This document shows, piece by piece, positions 23,523 to 35,373 of a DNA stretch of 64,000 nucleotides (positions are counted from its first letter, which is position 1; each line of letters opens with the position of its first letter). Origin of the DNA: Diplocarpon mali (lineage: Eukaryota; Ascomycota; Leotiomycetes; Helotiales; Drepanopezizaceae). The position numbers and the translations under genes are program-made. The stretch is from assembly GCA_024741835.1 (NCBI GenBank), contig JAENRP010000120.1, positions 5,767-69,766 of the forward strand, read 5' to 3'. The notes below the pieces were generated by a model, which was given only the letters and a program-made list of their open reading frames with translations, did no database searches and had not been told where the DNA came from.

Positions 23523-23635
23523 CTTTGTCGCAGGCTAAATAGACACCACATTAGCATCATTTGAAAGGGGGACTAGTACGAGCTTGCAAGGTTCAATTAT
23601 GCGTTCACGTGGTGATTGTTTGGTTTTTGACAAAG
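23523..23635. mobile_element. small TIR element (MITE-like), copy 2
   Basis: It starts CTTTGTCGCAGGCTAAATAG, and the reverse complement of its end reads CTTTGTCAAAAACCAAACAA. Length (113 bp) and internal order match the copy at 15998. The left flank is TA, the right flank AA, so the duplication is intact only on one side. Confidence 0.65.
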
Positions 23636-24419
23636 AAGTATAATATATAGGCTCTGTCTGGCAGCACAAAACCTGATATAAAAGGCCTAGAAAATTCTCA
23701 GGCTCTTCCTTGTATTACAGTATCTCTCCCACCCTCTGATATTTTAAATAAAAAATCCCCTGAAGGCCATGAGCCCGTGGACTTGGATGTCATGCTGCTG
23801 GGATATTAATAAGGCTATATCTGTATTACTTCGTAATATTGTCACCATATACAACTTGTTCTTGCCGAGAAATAAATACCCTTGCATAGAGCATGCTTAG
23901 TATCCTGCTCCTTAAATTCTAGTAGCTGGGCCCAGCTCGATAGCAATTAGCCTATTTGAAAAATAAGTTTCTCTTTTTACCCTTTTAATATACTTTACTA
24001 ATTTTATATTGTGTAACACAAGCTAAAAACGCTATGGTCGGATTTACTTACAAGGAGAAACTAACCTAAAAACTCATTATGTCTTTACTACTTAGCGTAT
24101 TATACCTATATTTATTATTTCCTTGTATAAGAGTCTAACTTATATCTTAATCGATAGTCATTTTCTTCAAGTCTTAAATACGTACATTTTCAAAAAGTGC
24201 TTTAATAAATAGAATAGCGCCTTAGATTCTATATTCTAAGATAGGCCCTTTATATTAATCGTTTTGATAATTAATGTTAGCATTTAATTATAGTGGTTTT
24301 TATCAACTTTATATAAAAGTATTCTCATATATCTTACTCCCTCTCCTCTTCCTCTTCCTCTTACTTAAATACTATAACCTGCCTTTTTCTACTTTATGTC
24401 TTATTTTAAGCCTTTCCTT

Positions 24420-24665
24420 TGATTATAGATATATATTTAAATTTACCATAAAATATTCAAGCAAAGGTCGAAAGTAAAGGAGATGTATAAAAGAGGTAGT
24501 ATAGTCAAGAGAGAAAAATTGATTTTACCATTTTCGTAAGTTCTAGCTTTATTCAACATAGGGTTTGATTATTTTTTGATTAAAAGAGGTTAATCTCAGC
24601 TCTGCAGACTCTTAAAGAGTCCATAAGTTTGTAAGAGATACTGCATATAGGTATTAAGTCTTTAT
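24420..24665 (+). repeat. dispersed repeat, copy 1 (partner near 27000-27250)
   Basis: Shared blocks in the same order are AAGTTCYAGCTTTA, GGTTTGA/GGTTTAA, CTGCAGACTCTT, AAGTTTGT/GAGTTCGT and GATAC.GC.TA.AGGTATT. The copy at 24420 is more AT-rich, as expected if it was hit harder by RIP. The family is not recognised. Confidence 0.5.
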
Positions 24666-25392
24666 GCTCTTGATTTTCTCTTTTGCTGATAGTAAAGAGC
24701 TTAAGAAATCAACCAAGGCTGAAAATGCTACTTAGACATCAAGTATTAACTCACTTTGATCGTATGTATTCAGCACTTGTCTATCTGAATGAATATCTTG
24801 CCTCTATTGCTGCCTCTATTTAAATTCTGATGATTGGTTCCAGGTAGTTAATGGGAGAGATGGTATTGATTGATTCAGATCTTTTTTTTTTACCAAACTT
24901 TTCCCATATGTAGGCTTGAAGTATACTCAAAACCTAGCGAATAAATATAAGTAGAAATTGAAGATTAAAGTTATAAAAGTTTCATTCAAGAATAACTTGC
25001 TAATGTTTCAAGTTCTTGTCATAATACTAAAGTATTATATAAGTATATCTGTGTGTATGCTAACATACACACTTGGAGAGCATTTTGCGGAATTTCACCA
25101 ACTATTGTGTACTTTTAATCCTTGATTTGCAAGCAATACATCATATGACTATCAGAATCTTACGCTGTTTTTTGACTACCATATAACCGAACTTACAGTG
25201 ATCTATTCAACTACCTACGTAACTAGATAGTAGTATTAGCTTATTTCTATTTCGCAAAAGAAAAAATCAGGAGTTAAGTTTCTACAGTATCCTAACCAAG
25301 GCTCCTTCTGATACCTTGACATGAGGTGCTATGCGGTGATAACATAATCGCGATGTAGAAAGTATATTGCCCAAAGATGAACAACACACACG

Positions 25393-26880
25393 CTAGAAGA
25401 TTGCCATAGCGTTTGGGGGACTACTCACGCCTTCAGGCATGTTCAGCGGCATGAATTTCAGGAAGAACAAGTACCGGCCTAGCTCATAGCAGAGTTTAGC
25501 CAAAGCCTCAAGGTCAGAAAGCTCGCCTAGAGAGGAGTTAAGTTGTTAGCCTTTATAAGATTCGCCTTGCTGTAGTTACACCCCCGAAGCTTGGGACTCG
25601 GTTGGGATCAAGGACTTTTTTAATACTAGAGTTTGACGGACCACAAGCTTCGGGGTGTGCGGACCGGGTAGAGGAATGGGTGCACTTACCGATGGGAGTT
25701 CCCCAGTCTGCCAGCAGATATTCGTGGACAGAAACTTCACCAGGTTTCAGGTAGACCTGCTCGCACGTATCTGTCAGTCCTATCGGTCCTTCAAATTTCG
25801 AGTTGCAGAGTACGGCAGAAGCCGGCTCGAGTGCCTCGCTTACCTCCCATGATATGGCGTCTCCATCCACGGCAGATATCCCGCTGTCCTATTGCCATTC
25901 CAGGACCTCGATACACGCTTGTACCCCAGCGTGTTTGGGTTCTTTCTGCGGTGCGTATTCTCGCTTCTGCGTTGGAGTGAAAGTCTCCCATTCCGTGATC
26001 ACACCTGCACGGATGAACAGAATATCGCCCTTCTTTGGAGAAACTTTGAAGACTTCACACATCGCAAGGATAGTCTTAAAGGAATGAAGTGGGTTGAGAA
26101 TGTAGAGTAAGAAAGTGGTGGCTGCTGGGAGGCTGCCCAGCGGTGGTAATCCAAAAGTATGCCCCGGCCTAGAAACAGTCAGAGGATACAACATTTTATT
26201 TGCCCGAAATATAAAATGGATATGACACGAGGAAATATTCTGGCAATCACCATGGCCTGGAATTACCCGTTTTCACTAAATCATAGAGAAAACCTATCTG
26301 ATATACACTGCAGAGCATTTAGTGGAGGTAACCAGCAATTCAATCCTGCGCCCAGTGTTGAAAGCCGATCTTATGATTGGAAGGATTCATAATATCTGCT
26401 TTGGTAGTCCCGCCATAGAAAACCCGATCTTGGGACGAAGAAGGATCTTTCGGATTTCATGGCTGCGAATAGTGTCTGGAGCCATCCCACTGGCTACTTT
26501 GTTCTATCTCATCCTCAGCGTACGCTTGCGTCACTTTTGCAGAGCCAAGGACTCGGCGATATATTGACGGTTGAGCCCAAGCGAAGCAACTTCTTCTTTG
26601 GTTCGACAACAGAACAGCAACTTAGAAGGAAATTCTATAATAACGCGGATTCAATTAGTAGGCATCGTGAAAGCAAGCTGGGTTTCCACTTCCTCCTGGT
26701 CCCATGAGAGGTATAATCTGATGTCCGCACTTCTGTCTCCCAAATTGGGAGTACTCGAGCTGGGTCATGTCCCAGCCAAGTCTAACTCTTCTGCCGGTTT
26801 GGATTTCCGATTTTGCTGCGGCGGCAACGACCTCTGCAGTAAGAAGCGATAGTCGTCCTGCTTTTCATCAGCGAAGTAAT
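25393..26880 (-). pseudogene. putative cyclase family gene (PF04199 type), decayed
   Basis: Pieces on the minus strand follow the order of fungal putative cyclases (kynurenine-formamidase-like fold): SLLTAEVVAAAAKSEIQTGR and YSQFGRQ (about 26840-26730), SSQWDGSRHY (about 26490), NHKIGFQHWAQD (about 26370), GILLDYHRWA (about 26160), KKGDILFIRAG (about 26025), SAVDGDAISWEV (about 25870), LLADWGTPIG (about 25700), LAKLCYELGRY (about 25490), PLNMPEGVSSPPNAMAIF and stop at 25393. Two introns are still legible, including GTAAGT...CTAG before 25530. Breaks: TGA at 26457-26459, TGA at 26340-26342, TAG at 25889-25891 (TGG-to-TAG, RIP type), and frame slips near 26090 and 26865. Active members are soluble metal-dependent hydrolases or cyclases; this copy cannot be translated. 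Confidence 0.8.
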
Positions 26881-26999
26881 TTGCCGAGGAGTTATAATAG
26901 CTAGAAACGGTACCTATTCCCTCTTTCCTCTTTCCCTTTTTTCTATATATTATAGCTTGCCTTATTCCCTTTTGTATAGATTATCAAGCCCTTTCTCTA

Positions 27000-27250
27000 A
27001 TTACAAGTATATTTAGATAATCTCGGAGTACGTAAGAAGAGGTTGAAAGTAAAAAGTATTTACAACAGAAGTAGATATAAAAAATTTAGTGTAGAGCTTT
27101 TGAAAAGTTCCAGCTTTAATCGACTTGAGGTTTAATACTACGCAGTCGAGAGTACTTAATATTGACCCTGCAGACTCTTTAGAAAGATTCTAAAGAATCT
27201 ACGAGTTCGTAGGGGATACCGCGTAAAGGTATTGAGTCGTCTTCTCCCGC
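27000..27250 (+). repeat. dispersed repeat, copy 2 (partner near 24420-24665)
   Basis: Same block order as at 24420. This copy retains more G and C (CTACGAGTTCGTAGGGG against CATAAGTTTGTAAGAG), so it is nearer the unmutated state. Confidence 0.5.
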
Positions 27251-27829
27251 GCTTTGCATCGTGTCAGGCTCTATAGTAAATATGTCGGTTATGCAGGCGG
27301 CTACACCGGCTTTTACTTTGCACGGGATAATACATCGTACATCGACCCCGGAGAATGGTAAAAAAAAAACAAAAAAACCCCCCATGCCGCCGTTCAAGAT
27401 ATCAACACAATTGAAGACCTAGAGTCAAGTGATGGATTTTATCATTTCACAATTTTCCCGCTTTTTTAATTTCTAGTATGGTGGATCAAAACTGTGGCAA
27501 AAATCCAATGAAAAGTGTGGATTCTAGCCAATCAATGAAGCGACTGAATGCCAGGAAACCTGAAGAAACAACAATAGTGGACCAATTTACATTGTCATGT
27601 TTTTTTTTATTTCTGGTATGGTAGATGATTATCGAATAGTACTCTAGCTATTCATATCTGTTGTAAGGAGGTTCTCTGATAGTAAACGTAGCAGTAAACT
27701 AGAAGAGGGCACGAGAAAGTATGAAGTGCAAACGATGATATTGAATGTCTTGAGGTCTAAGAGACAGCTCTCTAACTAAGAGCTATTTAAGGTAAGTGCC
27801 TCCTTGGCACTGCCACTAAGTCATGTGGA

Positions 27830-27855
27830 ACGTCATATGACATGTCATATGACGT
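27830..27855. repeat. 26-bp perfect palindrome
   Basis: The half-site ACGTCATATGACA is followed directly by its exact reverse complement. It contains two GTCATATGAC units, themselves palindromic, and TGACGT half-sites of the bZIP/CRE type at each end. No gene is adjacent, so a regulatory role is only a possibility. Confidence 0.8.
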
Positions 27856-29703
27856 GTCGGTACAAATCATGTGATATGTGTTCCTGCAACAATATCTTAG
27901 TATTTAAACTTGAAATTGCTATTTGAAAGTATATTTGACCGAAGAAAGCGACTTGCAGGTTTCTGGATCCACCGTACTCGAGAATAAAATAAAACAAGAG
28001 TACAATTTCTTTTACTGTTTTTCTTTTTGTTCCCTTCTCAGAAGTACAAGATGCAATAATCATGCCTTGAGGTAAACCACTCACAAACGCAATGGGGCAT
28101 CAAACTGACTCGCTATCATGAACAAATAGTGATCACCACTAAGAAAGTACTCGCCATGTCAAATTATCAGGTCTGGAAAGGCTTGATACGTTAAAGCCTT
28201 AAAAGACACTGCTGATGGCCAGTTTCTTTGACGTCAGGAGAAATTCCCATTCTGGCAAAAGTCCTCAATGCGGTAAGATTTCAACTTCTACAAGAGCACA
28301 GAAGATAAAAAGGAACCTAGCGCTAAGAGTTTATTTGAAATACCTATGGCTCAGGACTAGAAAGGCAGCGAAATTTTTGCCAGTATTGCGGCAAAGGGGA
28401 ACGTCAGTACCAATGGAGGGCTTCTCATTAGCTACAGGATTTTTCTGAATTGCTCTCCCTGATTTGCAAACGTAAATCTGATCAAAATACAGCACCGATC
28501 TCAAAAATATGTGTTTTGATAGCAGTAGAGAGGAGTTTAAGAACATACAGTCATGACAGAATAAGCCATAGTAACTTTTATTTGCGCGTCAAAGTTTCCT
28601 GCTAGCTAGCCTCTTAGGTATGCTTAAACATATTGATCTGGGATTTTCTCACTAGTTTTTAAACTTTGTTCCTTACCTCATTGCTTGGTGATAACAAGCT
28701 ACTGTCACATCCTGTGTGCCTTCGGTAGCTTTATTAACAAGCCAGATGCTAGCATGTATCCAAATACTTGCCAAGATAAAGGTATGATGGGAACATAGGT
28801 CATATGCCGGTTATATGAACAGAATATTCAGCGGGCATTTTCTGCTTTTCAAGCGATAAAACTAAGTAAGAGAGTATTTAATTTATACTCTCATAGAATA
28901 GCTACGAGATAAATTCTGCAAGTAGTGGAAATCAAAGTCTCACTATATGCATAACCCCTTATGTGATAACAAGAAAAGGATATCTTAGAAGAGACTCCTG
29001 CCAAAAGTTTAACCCGGAGACTAGTCGCTTCTCTCTTGATATTTAAGATAAAACAGGAGATTAAAGCCGAGAGAAAATAAAAATACCGGGTTGGTCTGCC
29101 TATAACATCAGCATTAACTTTTACCGTCAACTAGGAAAGACACTAACCTGGTGACAGAATAAATATTGCCGCGCGAGAACAAAACAGCTGTTCTAGGTGG
29201 TTGCTATAAATTAGCCGAGGATTATTATCGAGAGAGAAGGCTGGATATCTTTTGCTATTTGGGGAAAAAAATAGATAGTCGTTTGACCCTTATCAGAAGG
29301 GTCGTATGGCAGCTTGCACTTTCCAAAGCAACGTCATCGAACCCCGTCCCCCCCCCCAGATCGCAAGTTTCGACTGAATGGCGTCTATATGTCTGGAAAT
29401 CTGGAATAGCCCTTTGTGGTGAGAATGATGAATTCATCGAAAGAGGATGAAAAGATCAAGGAGACAAAATTTGGACTCCAAGGAATCCAAGATGCGTAGC
29501 ACTCATAAAAATACTTGCCAAACACGATCTCTCATTTTGACTATACAATACTTTTCTTTAGAATCTTTTCCTGTCTCTAAACTGTTTACATAGCTAGGCC
29601 ATGCCCACCTCCAGCTACACAGATGATGCGCCACTCACTTATTTTGCATGTTAAAAACGCCATTACCACGCCCGCATCCCAATGCAGTGAAATACCTAGT
29701 TAC

Positions 29704-32700
29704 TCAACCCTCAGTTGTATCCATCTTCTCGGCTCTTGCATCCTTGGCCTTAGCTCGCATCTCGTTCCTCCATGCAAAAATGTTGGCCTGCAATTCTGGC
29801 ATCGGGATGACATCTTCAATTTTCAGAGGTGCACGATTGAAGGGATCCTTTGGATCACTAAGCAGATGACTGCTGATGGTGCTTCTGTCCACGATGATCC
29901 TACTTGTGGGAAGCTGCACGGGATCCGTCATAAGAGTGGCCATGAGTGGATCTGTGAACTCGTCTGGCGTGTCGGCCAAGTCTTCCTCTTCTTGATCATC
30001 GATCTCCTTGGCGATTTTGAATTGCACTTTCAGTTTTTCCCACTTGGCAACGTCCTCTCCTGATTTGAGACTAAATCTGGTGAGAATACGTGTAGCACTA
30101 TCGAAATTTGCAGGCTTGTAGGAGCGACCGTCGCGAGCCACGGCAGCAGTGAAATTTTCGGACGAGCCCAAGTTGAGATATATGTCGACGAACTCAGCCA
30201 AGAGACTTTTTGGGTCGAAATGGTATTTCTTGGGGTCCTCAACTTTAAGCTCTGTTGATTTTGGTCCAACTAGCAAGTCCAGGTTAAAATTGAGCATAGC
30301 TGCTACTCGATTGACGATTGCCGGCATCGTGAAAGATGTAACCAAAGTCTCTGTGAATAACTTCATCATGGAGACGGTTTCATTTGTTAGTTGCATGTAG
30401 GATTGTGCTTGGTTGTCCGCAGTCGCAAGCTCCTCTTCTTTGGCGGCGCGCTGCTCAGGGCTCAAGCCCGAATGCGGATCTCTCAGCTCTCCTTGAAGGT
30501 TATGAATCTTTGGGAATTTTTCGAGAGCCTCACCCAGCACGTAAGTGGCGTCATTGAGCAGAAGATTGACAAATCTCAGGAAGAACTCCACGTTGACCCT
30601 AAGCGAGAACCTTTAGCAAGTCCCTGGACAAAAAAGAAAAGTGAAGAATATTGTATGACTCACTTGCTCTCCTGAGTGAGACGCTTCTTATAAACATCGT
30701 TGACCCATATGCACTTGATGATCTGGAAGATCTCGTAACGGATGTTGAACTTGTCGTAAAATTGTGTATGTGCTCCTGTGTCTTCGGCCTCTGTGAAGGT
30801 GTCAGTACAAATACTATTCCGAATTTCGTGATGTCTTACCAATATAGAATTTCATCAAAGCGCGTAGCAGGTGGTCGTTTGCAAATTTCAGCCCGATCAA
30901 AGAGTCCCCGAGTACACCCTTCGCTCGGTGGTACACAGGCCATGTGCCATTGAAAAGCAGAGTTACAAGCTTTGCCTTGAGATAAGGGTTCTTAATATAT
31001 TCAGAGTTGATTAGAAACGTAACGCACAATGCAATTGCTTCGTCTCCGACTGCCGAGATCATCACATCAGGAATATTTCTATATGCGTTAGATGTAGTAG
31101 GCACTGCTTTAGACAATCTTACCTGAAAATGAAATTGAAATTGCCAACAATATCCTCGAGAACAAATTCGGGCAGGAACTTGAAGGCATCTGGCTGAGTT
31201 GCTGGCAATGGTAGTCTACAGCCAAATCAGTCATTGAATATTAGTCGAACTAGCGGCACTTACGAAATGGTTTTTTCAGGGGTGTAGTTTGTGCCTGTTG
31301 CAACCCTCAGGAGCCAAACAGTAACGACCCGCATGAACATCAGAGACTTGGCTTGCATGACCTTGTCAAACAGAACACCTTGAACGGCATATTTGAGAGA
31401 CATTGACTTGTCCAAGACTTCGTTGAATCTTCTCAACTGCTCCTCGAATCTCGCCATGTTCACTGGCGACTAATTTTATCAGTAGAAATCAGACCCGACA
31501 ACGGCAAATACTCACATTGGCAAACTTCGGTCTCTCCGCTTCCAGCTCGGCTACCTTACCCGTCAAGTACTTAATATCCTTGTCAAGGTTCTTCAGCATA
31601 CCATTGGTAGCCTCGCTACCATAATGATGAGCAGCAAGCGTCAAGAAGAAGATTTCCGAGATGAAATTTGACGTGCCAGGGGCCTCGTTGGCGTAAAACC
31701 GGTCAGATGCCTCCTGATCAGCGTTAAGCTTCGTCTCATCTTTGATGTCAACTCGTGGATTTCGTCTCAAGTAATCCACGTCAACTCGGTCAACCTTTGA
31801 GAACATTGTATCCATGAAAGGCTCGCATAAGCCATCCAGAATGACTGTTACATTCATCAAAAACCCATCGGTTGAAAGTTGTGATGCGTCTGGCTGAAGA
31901 GCTCGGCGTTTGTGGTTCGAATTAACAATATACGCAAACCAATCCAGAATCTTGTTCCTTGCCTCTGGACTGGCACGAACAAGTTGATTGACAATATCAA
32001 GTAAGTCTCTCTGGTGGGTTTGAAGAGTTAACCGTAAAGCCTCTTGAGAGTTGGCAATGTGTCTCTTATCCATGGTTTTAGGGCCAGCGAAGTACTCCCT
32101 TGTAACTTCTGGTTGGAGAGGAGATATCCGGAAGAAAGGTCCAAGGATAGTGTGCTTCTCAATACCAGGTGCTGAAGTTGCCATCTGGAATAGAGGATCC
32201 AAGGCAATAGCATTGGCAATTGCCTTGAATTGACAGAGATTTCTAAGCGCATGAATGTATGGCTTGTAATTATCGTTCATAGTCATATTAGACAGTTGTA
32301 AGCTCAAGCCTGCAACGGCCTTTGTGATCATAGGCTTGACCGAATCATCTTCATCGAACCTACTCACAAGCTCTGTCAAGAAGTCTGGGCAAATCCCCAT
32401 GTCCTCACCACCCTCAAACAATAAATATGGCGTCAAGGAGTCCGTTACCGGGTTTGGTTCTCGGCTAAAACATGTTAGTGAATAATATATTATTTTGTCC
32501 TAGGATAACTCACCCATACAGTTCTGGCATCTCTATAGCAAAGATGCAATTACTCATGCAAAGTCTCTTTGCCTCTTTCACAATTGTGTTCTTAGCATCA
32601 GCATATCCCCTCAAGCCCTTCGACGCCTTTACTACTCTCTTCCAGCAAGGAAGCAAGTAGTCCAATACTGATCTGTTGTTTGGAATCGTTGAGGCTGCCT

Positions 32701-33362
32701 CAAGAATAGCAGAATCCAAACGCTCTTTAGTCAACAACAGTGGCACCTGGTCATCCTTCAACTCCTGGTGTAACTGAGGCAGGAATATAAGCTTATGGTT
32801 AGAGGCATCACTCCTCTGGTTGGGTTCTAGAGTGATGCGAAATAAACTGCTAAGGATTTTGTTCTCCCACTGCTCAATGGGCTCGTCCGCTGGTGGCAAA
32901 GTCGTCGGTCGAAAAGGTCGAGTTGTTGTCTGCGCGTCGCATTCAGCTCGCTTTCTCTTTGATGTCGGGAATGAAGCCATATCAGGAGATCTTACTAGAG
33001 AAGGAGTGCTGGAGAGAGTCGGAGAGAGGACTTGTGCACCGAGTTTTGTAAATGGATTGGTGCTCTCAGCTGGTCTCGAGGCCTCTGGTGCTTTGGATAT
33101 CTCTATCTTCTTCGAAGAATTTTGGGGGGAGCCAGATGGAAGAGCCTCTGTGGGATTTGATGAGGAAGCAGCACCACTCTCTCCATCAGGCTTAGTTTTC
33201 GGGGTTCCTGACAGCTTCTCCATGCGTCGTTTGCGGATCTGTCGTTGGACTTGTTAGCCCCTCTGAGAAAATGCCATGTTGAAAGTACCTGACCTGATCC
33301 ATCTTCTCCTTGTCCGGAGCCTCCGGCGCAACAGAGGGAGGGGATTGAGGACTGTTATTCAT
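29704..33362 (-). CDS. ufd2: ubiquitin conjugation factor E4 (UFD2)
   Basis: Eight exons: 33362-33294, 33238-32514, 32464-31516, 31469-31264, 31215-31123, 31078-30840, 30790-30664 and 30598-29704, giving 1100 residues, a normal length for fungal Ufd2. The long helical Ufd2 core fills the middle. The C-terminal U-box is at about residues 1012-1088 ([18 protein letters not shown] ... IIVDRSTI ... DPFNRAPL), which recruits the E2. The N-terminus is Ser/Pro-rich. Ufd2 extends ubiquitin chains on substrates and works with Cdc48 in proteasomal and ER-associated degradation. Start: the ATG at 33362 opens [10 protein letters not shown]; the frame is open upstream but has no earlier ATG. All seven introns are GT-AG, 44-65 bp. 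Confidence 0.95.
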
Positions 33363-33954
33363 GATGTGTGATGACTTGTTCAAGACGCCCAAGCTATTGT
33401 GATTGTTTGTTGGTAGCCTTGTGACGTTGCAGTGGTGGAAGCGATAAGGTATCGGGGTTACAGGGGGTCAACAGGGATTAGAGCTGGTAATAGCTCTCGA
33501 AGCTTCTGCTTAGGCAGGTTAAATTACGAATCCGTCACGAGCCTATTAGCGTTTGGCTACACACAGGCGACACTATTCACTTTTACTTATATAGTATATG
33601 AGGGATTCCGTGAAAACATTAGAGGCAGACTTAAAATGTAAGGGGAAAGCGAGTCGTTACGCTTGAGATCAGCGAGCTCCTGACTTAATCGAAATAGTGA
33701 AGTAGCATACTTAGCTATCAACGAACTTGATTATCCCAATTATGAGACTGGAGCCATTCCCCTCAACAGACCAACATGAGACATGAGTTTGATCAATTTT
33801 CTATTATGACCAGCAAAGGACCAACCCCAGTAGCCTGCCAGGCGTGGATCAAGATCAAAAAGCCGTCCCATACTGTCGCAATGCCTAACGCCATGCTGCA
33901 ACAAAGACTCCCAACTTAATACAGAGGAGAAATGTTCCTCAGCTCGGCCCTTTT
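33363..33954. other. intergenic, UFD2 promoter / 3' side of the DnaJ gene
   Basis: About 590 bases between two genes on the same strand. It should hold the UFD2 promoter and the terminator of the DnaJ gene. I see no further gene. Confidence 0.5.
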
Positions 33955-35099
33955 CTAATAGCTCCTACTCAAGCCCATACTATCTAGTCTTCTACAGCTC
34001 TTCATCTCCATCTTCCGTGCCTGAGCCATCTTTTCGCCGTCCTGATAGAACCAGCCTGACGCTTGATTGACGAGTTCTTGCCTAGCATTTTCCTCTTGTT
34101 GACACTCCACGTTCAGCCGTGAAACAAAACTGGTTTCTGCTCTCAGGTCGAGCCTCGAGAACTGCGATGGGGTGTAGTTTTCTACTTCTGTAGGATTCAA
34201 GAAGTAGTCGACCTTTAGGCGCGGTGTATGGCGGCGCATGGTATGAGGCGGTACTGCGCTATCGAAACGCATAGATGGGCCAGAACCTGCAGACGAGTCT
34301 CCTGAGAACAGGGACGAGACTATGGGCAATACCAAAATGAAAAGGAGTGGTAGAAGTCCCATGAGCATAGATTGGAGTGTTGCTGCTTGCTCTGGCGGCG
34401 CGTTTGGATCTCTCGGCCTTCTTCTAGGCCTCGCTCCACCAAATTGATGGACTCTAATGCCTGGCCCTCCTCCCATGTTGAAAACAAATCCTGGCCCGTT
34501 GTCAAATCCTCCTCCTACATAAACGTTAGCTTCGCTAATCAACTGGCAATACCATACTGACCACCAAAAGGACCAAATCCACCTCCGAGTCCACCTCCAC
34601 CAAAGAACCTGCTAAACATCTCCTCTGGGCTTATCTCCTCCTCCCACATGTTCCCACCGCCTGCTGCGCTCTGCCTCGGAGTCCCCCTCGAAAAGCCAGA
34701 GAACGGACTCTGCTGCGGTGCTCCCCCTCCAAACCTGCTGTCCGGATCCCCTCCATGCCTGTCAAACTTTTGTCTCTTCTCCTTATCTCCCAAGATCTGA
34801 AATGCCCTGCTAACCATCTTAAAACACTCGTCTGCGTGCTCATGCCCATTCTTATCCGGATGAGTCAGTAGACTGATCTTTCGATACGCTTTCTTGATAT
34901 CGGACTCCGTACACGTCATCCTGACACTTTCTAGACCCAGGATATCGTAAAATGCTAGAGGGTCGCATTTTCTTATCCGTATGACTTCGCGTCTATGTTC
35001 CTCCTTCACTTCTTTGTCTTGATTTCCTTGCTTATGTTCTCGCGATCGAGCAGTGCCGCTGGCCTTCGCGTCAGCGCCAGAGGTAGTAGCTGCGGGCAT
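33955..35099 (-). CDS. ER-membrane DnaJ (Hsp40) protein, DNAJB12/14-like
   Basis: Exons 35099-34553 and 34514-33955, 368 residues. The J-domain spans about residues 44-115 with the HPD motif at 80-82 (SLLTHPDKNG), which stimulates Hsp70 ATPase. A Gly/Phe-rich linker follows (about 120-215). One membrane segment lies at about 233-252 (LMGLLPLLFILVLPIVSSLF), then a C-terminal DUF1977-like part (LKVDYFLNPTEVENY...). Family members sit in the ER membrane with the J-domain in the cytosol and assist ER-associated degradation, a functional link with the neighbouring UFD2. The intron is only 38 bp if the first AG after the GCTAAC branch site is used; a downstream AG would make it 56 bp, also in frame. 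It is transcribed divergently from the Aim19-like gene, 274 bp apart. Confidence 0.9.
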
Positions 35100-35373
35100 T
35101 ACGCAGCGATTCTTGCGATTCCCCAGGATTTTTAAAATGAAATGATTCTAAGTGGTAGCGAGGTCGGTAGAAGCGATGGCGGTTCAAAGCCACTTACTTG
35201 TTATGACCAGATAGTTACCCAGTGCTAAATTCATCCTCATGGCTTCCGCACGTGCACGGTACCGCTTACGGAATTGGCAAAGAAGGGTTTGAACAACGTC
35301 AATTCAAATACGTACCGACCTACCACCACTTGTTCGTTCAAAATTCCAACCAAATCCCAGCGCGGCATAAGTC

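Larger units (their letters stand above)
21999..25392. other. AT-rich region with repeat remnants, no supported gene
   Basis: Besides the LTR relative (about 22400-22700) and the second small TIR element (23523-23635), I see only chance frames. Up to about 22,120 the sequence continues the repeats of the upstream gene. A perfect 9-bp inverted repeat with a 4-base loop lies at 25051-25072 (GTGTGTATG / CATACACAC). About 24420-24665 resembles 27000-27250. Confidence 0.45.
26881..29703. other. AT-rich border region without supported genes
   Basis: This is the last repeat-rich stretch before the gene block. It contains Fot1-like motifs at about 27473, 27613 and (minus strand) 27965, a 26-bp perfect palindrome at 27830-27855, and the second copy of a dispersed repeat (about 27000-27250). 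Short frames near 28215-29450 show no domain. Confidence 0.45.

Noticed and set aside
25051..25072. Perfect 9-bp stem with 4-base loop as a terminator
   Set aside because: Hairpin terminators are bacterial; no gene lies nearby. Probably chance from a GT/CA simple repeat.
29166..29450. 94-codon frame beside the compartment border
   Set aside because: Low-complexity C run and no domain; opposite strand is open too.
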